Positions 59,001 through 64,000 of a DNA stretch of 64,000 nt are shown here, one piece after another; position 1 is the stretch's first letter, and every line of letters begins with the position of its first letter. The notes under the pieces were generated by a model. That model saw only the letters and a program-made list of their open reading frames with translations, was not told the origin of the DNA and did not search any database. This DNA comes from Daucus carota subsp. sativus (Eukaryota; Streptophyta; Magnoliopsida; Apiales; Apiaceae), in assembly GCF_001625215.2 (NCBI RefSeq), contig NC_030381.2:1823131-1887130 (forward strand), in the 5' to 3' direction. The translations under genes and the position numbers were made by a program.

Positions 59001-59313
59001 TAATTGAATTTGGTAAAGTTTATAAAGTAAATTTAATTAGGTTTATAAAATAAATTTAATTAATTCATAATAAACTCAATTAATAAGTTTAAAATAAATT
59101 AAGTCAAATTTATAAAATAAACTTATTAAAATTTAAAGTATAAATTTATAAGTCCTGGTCCAAAGTTCAGTATCCGACGGATAATCCTTGCTTAGGCCTA
59201 TGGACAAATTCAGCAACACAAACCGGAAGAACATTTCCCCTAATCAAATATCGAAAGCTAGGTTCTTGATTTTCTGTACGATAAGGATCCTGATTTGTAT
59301 ATCAATCAACCTC

Positions 59314-59325
59314 GCTCTGATGCCA
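59314..59325 (-). other. Primer-binding site of copy 2
   Basis: On the minus strand TGGCATCAGAGC lies two bases after the end of the 5' LTR, the same site as in copy 1. Confidence 0.85.
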
Positions 59326-59327
59326 AT

Positions 59328-61103
59328 TGTTAGGTCCAAAGTATCGTAGAAGGGGGGGTTGAATACGATACTCACTACAATTTAAAATTCTTTCGAATCT
59401 TGCGGATAAACAAATTGCAGTTCTGTAATGGGTTTCGTGTTCCGGATATTTATTGGGTCGGTTTCTGAGGATATGAAAATATTAAACCAACACACAATAT
59501 TTTCCAAGGTATATCTGTATATTGATAAATACCTCGAAGGTGCTATAAATCCAAACCCGAAGGTTGGCTACAATGACCACTCCTCTAAATATTACAAGCC
59601 CTATCCACTACAAATATTTATGGTACAAAACTAGGCTAGGGTGTGTGTATATTTGAGAGAGTTTGTGCAAAGCACTTGGTCATCCATCCCGAAGGATGTG
59701 TGTGTATTGTGAGAACCACAATCACATATTTATAGGCTTTCATAAACTAACCATGGTTAACGAGTTCGTCCTGGACGACTTGAGTTCGTCCTGGACGGAT
59801 TCGATTTAACAAAATAAATCTAACTCCAATTGTGTGCATGAAGGGGCGCAGGTTTTATATACACACATATATATATATAACAAAGTTGCGCTTTGAACAT
59901 ATATATATGTATATATAGAAAGTCAAAACTTGCGCCAGTCAATTCTTGCGCTTCAACATATCTTCACTGTTGCCACTGTAGTTTCAGTACTTGGAGAAAT
60001 TCCAAGTAACCAGAGTTGCGCTTGGATGAGTCAAACTTGGCGCCAGGTGAGTCAATCATTGCGCCTCACATTGCACTCCACTTGCTGGGACTTAGGCAAA
60101 TGCTTCACACACTACATTGCTCTTTAATCATAGTCAGAGGCGCAACATTTGACTTGGTCAAATGTTGCGCTTTGACCAAGGTCAAATGATGCGCCTGAGC
60201 ATCACTGTGTTGCCTGTGACTTAGCCAAATAAAGAGAATGTTGCGCCAAGTGCAATGACAGGAGGCGCAACATTTGACTTTAGTCAAATGTTGCGCTCCT
60301 TCCTTCAGTATACTGATAGCTTCACTTAGCCAAAATCCTGATGAATAAACCAAGCGCAAGTTTTGACTTCTGGTCAAACTTGGCGCCTGATTTATTCACA
60401 GTGTATACAATGATTGTATACTTAGAAGATTTTGCCTTAGACTACCCATTTGTATCACTTATTAAAATATATATATACATATATATAGAATTAATTGTGT
60501 TTAAATAATTACTTGAATTATTTATGTTCAAGTAATTCACAATTAATATATATATATATATACATATATATATAATAATAAGTTCCTTTGGCAATATTCT
60601 GGAGCAGCTCGATTGACTTGATCAATTAATCCGTTGATCGAATCCACTGAATACTTTCGTACGTCCTGACGTCCTGTGCACTGGTCTGGTTCACGAACGA
60701 CTCGAACTGAAATAATCCCTTGAATTCTTTTGCTTAACAATATACTTGATCAGTCATTCCGGGTTAGTTTATGCTTCAGTTTGTTGATTATAAATAACCA
60801 ACCAAGACATATAGAAATATCTTGCTTCAGGGGTTGCACTGAAATCTTTAGAGTACTTGGACAACATCTTCATTGCTTCCACAATCTTGAATACTTCAAT
60901 CTTTATTCTTCACTGAGGCATGAACATATTAATGAACTTCTTCCAGTGAGCTTATTCCTTCAAGACTGTAGATGGCTTCTTCACCCTTTGTCTTCGTATC
61001 TTCCAATTCCGGTGCAGGCGTAGTGTTATTTACTTGTCCCGTTCTATTGTTGAGTTATCATCCCTATGTAACAGATAGGGTTGTCTTTACATTTAGACTT
61101 ACA
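59328..61103 (-). repeat. 5' LTR of retrotransposon copy 2 (1,776 bp)
   Basis: Near-identical partner of 48584-50361, with one fewer TA unit near 59868-59880. All short frames inside it are duplicated in the other LTR and are not genes. Confidence 0.93.
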
Positions 61104-62192
61104 CAACGGCATATCGAATTGCCTTGGGACCCTTTCTGGGAGCTGGTACTCTACATCCTCAAAGTAATGGAGTGGTACACGGGCAATGCCGGCAATTAGA
61201 GCTCTCTCGAAATGCGCATCAGGCCTCCGATAGAAACGTGCATATGGCCTCCAACGCACCCAATCCAAATAGAAATTATCGAACATACCTCTGTATGCAT
61301 CGATGTTGTGATGAACGTTGTAGAACTTTGACCTCCCTGCAGAGACTGGAGCAACAGCCCATGCTAATGCCCTAGGCCATATCATCCTCGTATTTTCTGC
61401 TATCAAAGGTTGTCCCGGGCGCAACCTCTCACGAGACCATAGCATCAAAACTGTTGTACAACCGGATATGGACCTGACATCCTTTCTACTAGCCTCTTGC
61501 AAATTCCTATATAGATATGCAAGAACTGCAGCCCCCCAAGCATATCCATAAATTTTGCTCGGATCCTCTAGAAATAGGATCAGTCGAGGGTGGACGACAT
61601 TGTTGGACTTGGTAGGAAACAGTATTGCCCCACACAAGTAGAGAACATATGCCCGAGTGTATATCACCATCATATCCCGATCTGTACTCGAAGGGCAAGT
61701 ACCATACTGCGCTCTCAAAAATCTCAACTTCACACCACCACGGTCCAAGGCAGATATCCTTTGCTCCTCTGTAAGTTCTGGATCGTGCCATCTTCGAAGC
61801 CATGTACTCTTATGTGGAATATCATCATCGGATCTAATTGGCTCTCCAACCACTGGTAGACCCATCAACATATATACATCTTCAAGGGTCACAGTCATCT
61901 CCCCGAAAGTGAAGTGAAAAGTGTTGGTCTCGGGTCTCCAACGCTCCACTAAAGCTGTGATCAAGCTAACATCATTCTGCATAACCGACTTTGGGTTTAC
62001 AAACATCCCAAATCCCCATTGCCGCAATAAGTGGACTTGATAATCATGTAAATGCCATTCGCCGAGATTAGATGTACTCTGACGGATTGTTAGCTTTTCT
62101 CTTAACCCCCCGTTCCAGATTGTGGTGCTTATGTGATTAGCTTGGTCATAGAGCACAGAATTATCGACTGGGCCACAATAATCATTCGCCAT
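61104..62192 (-). CDS. PMD-Ulp1 gene, first exon: plant mobile domain
   Basis: 363 codons on the minus strand from the ATG at 62190-62192 (MANDYCGPVDNSVLYDQANH) to the retrotransposon junction. The protein shows the hallmarks of the plant mobile domain (PMD, MAIN/MAIL1-like): LITALVERWRPETNTFHFTF, GEMTVTLEDVYMLMGLPVVG, then YLCGAILFPTKSNNVVHPR and YAWGAAVLAYLYRNLQEA. PMDs occur both in host genes that affect silencing and genome stability and inside plant transposons. The biochemical role is unknown. The open frame itself runs on to 61044, but its last 18 or so codons are LTR sequence. With the four segments at 48583-46625 it makes a 905-residue PMD-protease protein, disrupted now only by the retrotransposon. 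Confidence 0.88.
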
Positions 62193-62229
62193 ATCTACAA
62201 ATAAAATGAGATCATGTTATTATTCTCAA

Positions 62230-62995
62230 CATCAACAAACCAAACTCCAAATTAAATTCCAAATCAAACTAAAATATCAAACTATTCCAAATCTATACTA
62301 TCAAACTCAAAATCCAAATAAAATCCAACAAAATATTTCAAATTCACCAAATTCTACAATATCAAAGTCCAAATCAAAATCAAATTCCAACTTTTCCAAA
62401 ATCTACACTATCATACTCAATATCCAACCAAAAATCCAACAAAAAAAATTCAACTTCACCAATTCTACAATATTAAACTCCAAATCACCACTATCATACT
62501 CAAAAATCCAACTAAAAAACCAACAAAAAAATTTAGCATCACCAAATTCTACAATATTAAACTCCAAATCAAAATCCAACTTTTCCAAAATCTACACTAT
62601 CATACTCAATATCCAACCAAAAATCCAACAAAAAATCCAAGAAAAAAAATTCAAGTTCACCAAATTCTACAATATGGCCTCTCCAAATCAAAATTAAATT
62701 CCAACTTTTCCAAAATCTACACTATAATACTCAAAATTCAACAAAAATAATTCAACATCACCAAATTCTACAATATTAAACTCCAAATCAAAATCAAATT
62801 CCAACTTTTCCAAAATCTACACTATCATATTCAATATCCAACCAAAAATCTAACAAAAAAAATTCAACTTCACCAAATTCTACGATATTAAACTCAAAAT
62901 TAAACTAAAAATCTAAATTTTCCAAAATATACACAATCAAACCCAAAATCAAACTCAAAATTAAACTAAAAAATTCAACTTCACCAATTTCTACA
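62230..62995. repeat. G-poor tandem repeat upstream of the PMD-Ulp1 gene
   Basis: About five to six copies of an 85-118 bp unit built on TCTACAATATTAAACTCC, then CAACTTTTCCAAAATCTACA, CTATCATACTCAATATCC and CACCAAAT. The plus strand is almost free of G for some 750 bp, so the strand transcribed for the PMD gene is nearly free of C. The 163-codon plus-strand frame here is a by-product of the repeat. Confidence 0.75.
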
Positions 62996-63299
62996 TACTT
63001 CGACCAAAAAACCCAACATCGAACAGAAAATCAAGCTAAAAAACTTAAACTTCACATACATTATTGTATATAAACATTCATAAAGCGAAATCAAATCTTA
63101 CATACAAGAAAATACAAACCTATACATACACAAATACGCACATATACATACAAATCGGACATATACATACCTCGAATTAGCTTTGAATTGCCTTGAATCG
63201 CAAGAACGTGCCTTGAATCGCCTTGAATCGCCTTTAGAATCGTGGTTATCGGTGGTGGTTAGGGTTTTCAGTTGTTATTTTCGTTGATTTTTACTTACT

Positions 63300-63545
63300 A
63301 TCCACGATACGCTATACAATGAAACGAAACCCGGTTCCGTTAAAAAAACCGGCTCCGCTATATGATAGAGCGTAAACCCAGAAGGAAAAAAACCGGCTCT
63401 TCTCTTACGCTCTATGATATATCGTATACGCTTTTTTAAATCGCGTATATTGTTTTAATCCTAGCCGTCCATTGCTAAATGGACGATTATAAATAAGTTG
63501 GATATATTTTAATAGTTATCCACCTTTGGTTGTGGAACAAGCCCC
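63300..63545. repeat. Right subterminal and terminal region of the MULE
   Basis: Contains CCGCTATATGATAGAGCGT (63355-63373), ACGCTCTATGATATATCGT (63407-63425) and CGTATACGC (63423-63431), counterparts of the left-end motifs. The terminal inverted repeat TAGTTATCCACCTTTGGTTG-type sequence (from about 63513) ends at 63545. Confidence 0.75.
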
Positions 63546-63554
63546 ATTTTTAAT

Positions 63555-63891
63555 ATCTATATATAGGATATAAAAAAGGTATATTATTATTGGTGATATT
63601 TGATAAATTAATATGATTGACGGGGATTTTCGCTTAGTCACGGTTGCATCAACTATACACCAAACGAACAGAAGTGAAACGGTCGCCCTGAGGTTCTAAC
63701 TTCAAGCATCAATCCAGGTCAGCCTGTTTCTCCTTCAATATGCGTGCTTAATTAATCTATCTTATACGGTTGTTACAATTACATATAATTTTGCTTGTTT
63801 TTTCTGATTATGTACATGTTTTATCTATGTCCACCAATTGTTTGTCAAAATGCCTGACTGAAAATCCTTAACAGATTGAAAATAGAGCATC
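63555..63891 (+). other. Promoter/leader of the right-edge gene with a probable leader intron
   Basis: A likely untranslated exon ends ATCCAG at 63717. A GT...AG intron (GTCAGCCTG at 63718 to CTTAACAG at 63874) precedes the exon with the start codon. The intron is about 157 bp and T-rich, typical of plant leader introns. The MULE's right target duplication (63546-63554) lies only about 340 bp upstream of the start codon, so it inserted in or next to this promoter. Confidence 0.45.
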
Positions 63892-64000
63892 ATGGGCAGG
63901 AAAGGATCACAGAATAAGAATGTGGGTATGTTGCGTAATAGTTCAATGACACTAAGAGAAGAATCTTTGGGTAAGAAGGAAACCAATGTTAGTGCAAAGT
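63892..64000 (+). CDS. Start of an unrecognised gene (cut by window edge)
   Basis: ATG at 63892 opens a frame of 36 codons that continues past the edge: MGRKGSQNKNVGMLRNSSM and onward, Lys/Ser/Asn-rich. It follows a credible splice acceptor and a short leader. Too little is visible to assign a family. Confidence 0.45.
   Translation, partial: MGRKGSQNKNVGMLRNSSMTLREESLGKKETNVSAK

Larger units (their letters stand above)
48584..61103 (-). mobile_element. Copia-type LTR retrotransposon, non-autonomous, copy 2
   Basis: On the minus strand the element starts TGTAAGTC (61103) and ends ACCTAACA (48584). Flanks are a 5-bp duplication, CAACG (48579-48583 and 61104-61108). LTRs are 59328-61103 and 48584-50361. 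On the minus strand the primer-binding site is at 59325-59314 and the polypurine tract at about 50376-50362. The interior (about 9 kb) is collinear with copy 1 and likewise lacks a long frame. The two LTRs differ, as far as I see, only by a 2-bp TA slip, so insertion is very recent. It interrupts the PMD-Ulp1 gene of the MULE. Confidence 0.95.
42141..63545. mobile_element. Autonomous-type MULE carrying transposase and a PMD-Ulp1 gene
   Basis: The flanks are a perfect 9-bp direct repeat, ATTTTTAAT (42132-42140 and 63546-63554). The ends are inverted copies: after four or five mismatched bases both read TGTTCCACAACCAAAGGTGG and continue to GATAACTA, 27 identical bases in all. Diverged subterminal homology follows (TATCCAAC, CTAGCCGTCC). 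The element is 21,405 bp long, or 8,880 bp without the LTR retrotransposon (48584-61103) and its 5-bp duplication. Contents are a FAR1-type transposase (plus), a small acidic frame (plus) and a five-exon PMD-Ulp1 gene (minus, convergent). Ulp1-carrying MULEs are known in plants (Kaonashi and related groups) and PMDs are known in transposons. Confidence 0.93.

Noticed and set aside
62206-62697. 163-codon plus-strand frame rich in Asn, Lys, Ser and Ile
   Set aside because: It lies in a G-free tandem repeat, where stop codons TGA and TAG cannot occur and open frames arise by chance.

Overview
This window is nuclear DNA of a flowering plant, most likely a eudicot. The evidence is multi-exon genes with GT-AG introns, plant-only protein families (DUF3527, the plant mobile domain, FAR1-type transposase), a chloroplast-targeted riboflavin enzyme, Stowaway-type MITEs and plant-type LTR retrotransposons. 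I cannot name the species. Four host genes are visible: a DUF3527 protein (minus, cut by the left edge), an eight-exon BAH plus TFIIS-like chromatin gene that resembles Arabidopsis AIPP3/BDT1 (minus, 4275-13378), a single-exon HAD-family gene that resembles Arabidopsis PyrP2 (minus, 37734-38882), and the first coding exon of an unrecognised gene at the right edge (plus, from 63892). As I recall, the Arabidopsis relatives of the second and third genes are immediate neighbours (At4g11560 and At4g11570). If so, this is conserved microsynteny stretched by transposons.

Layout. 1-3.6 kb: DUF3527 gene, its leader and small MITEs. 4.3-13.7 kb: the AIPP3-like gene, whose introns hold at least six DNA-transposon insertions, including a 662-bp foldback with a perfect 9-bp target duplication and an 817-bp hAT-like element. 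13.7-16 kb: poorly understood DNA with one unrecognised reading frame. 16-18.2 kb: a row of small inverted-repeat elements, most of them bounded by (TA)n runs. 18.2-36.4 kb: a larger DNA element that carries a decayed xyloglucan endotransglucosylase (XTH) fragment and is split by a 13.7-kb Copia-type LTR retrotransposon (20841-34538). 37.7-39.6 kb: the PyrP2-like gene. 42.1-63.5 kb: a large Mutator-like element (MULE) with 9-bp target duplications, split by a second retrotransposon of the same family in the opposite direction (48584-61103).

The most interesting system is this MULE (42141-63545; 8,880 bp without the insertion). It has matching inverted termini and perfect 9-bp flanks. It encodes an apparently intact FAR1-type transposase (806 codons), a small very acidic reading frame (87 codons), and on the opposite strand a five-exon gene joining an N-terminal plant mobile domain to a C-terminal Ulp1/C48 SUMO-type protease with all catalytic residues. 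The only visible damage to the protease gene is the retrotransposon, which entered between two codons and left a 5-bp duplication. A palindromic motif (ACGCTATATAATATAGCGT type) recurs near both termini and between the genes.

The two retrotransposons have almost identical LTRs within each copy, so both insertions are recent. Neither keeps a long gag-pol frame, only a Copia integrase remnant. They therefore look like non-autonomous elements mobilised in trans. Their LTR promoters carry a dense array of a composite GCGCAA...TTGAC motif, in one copy arranged as near-perfect hairpins.
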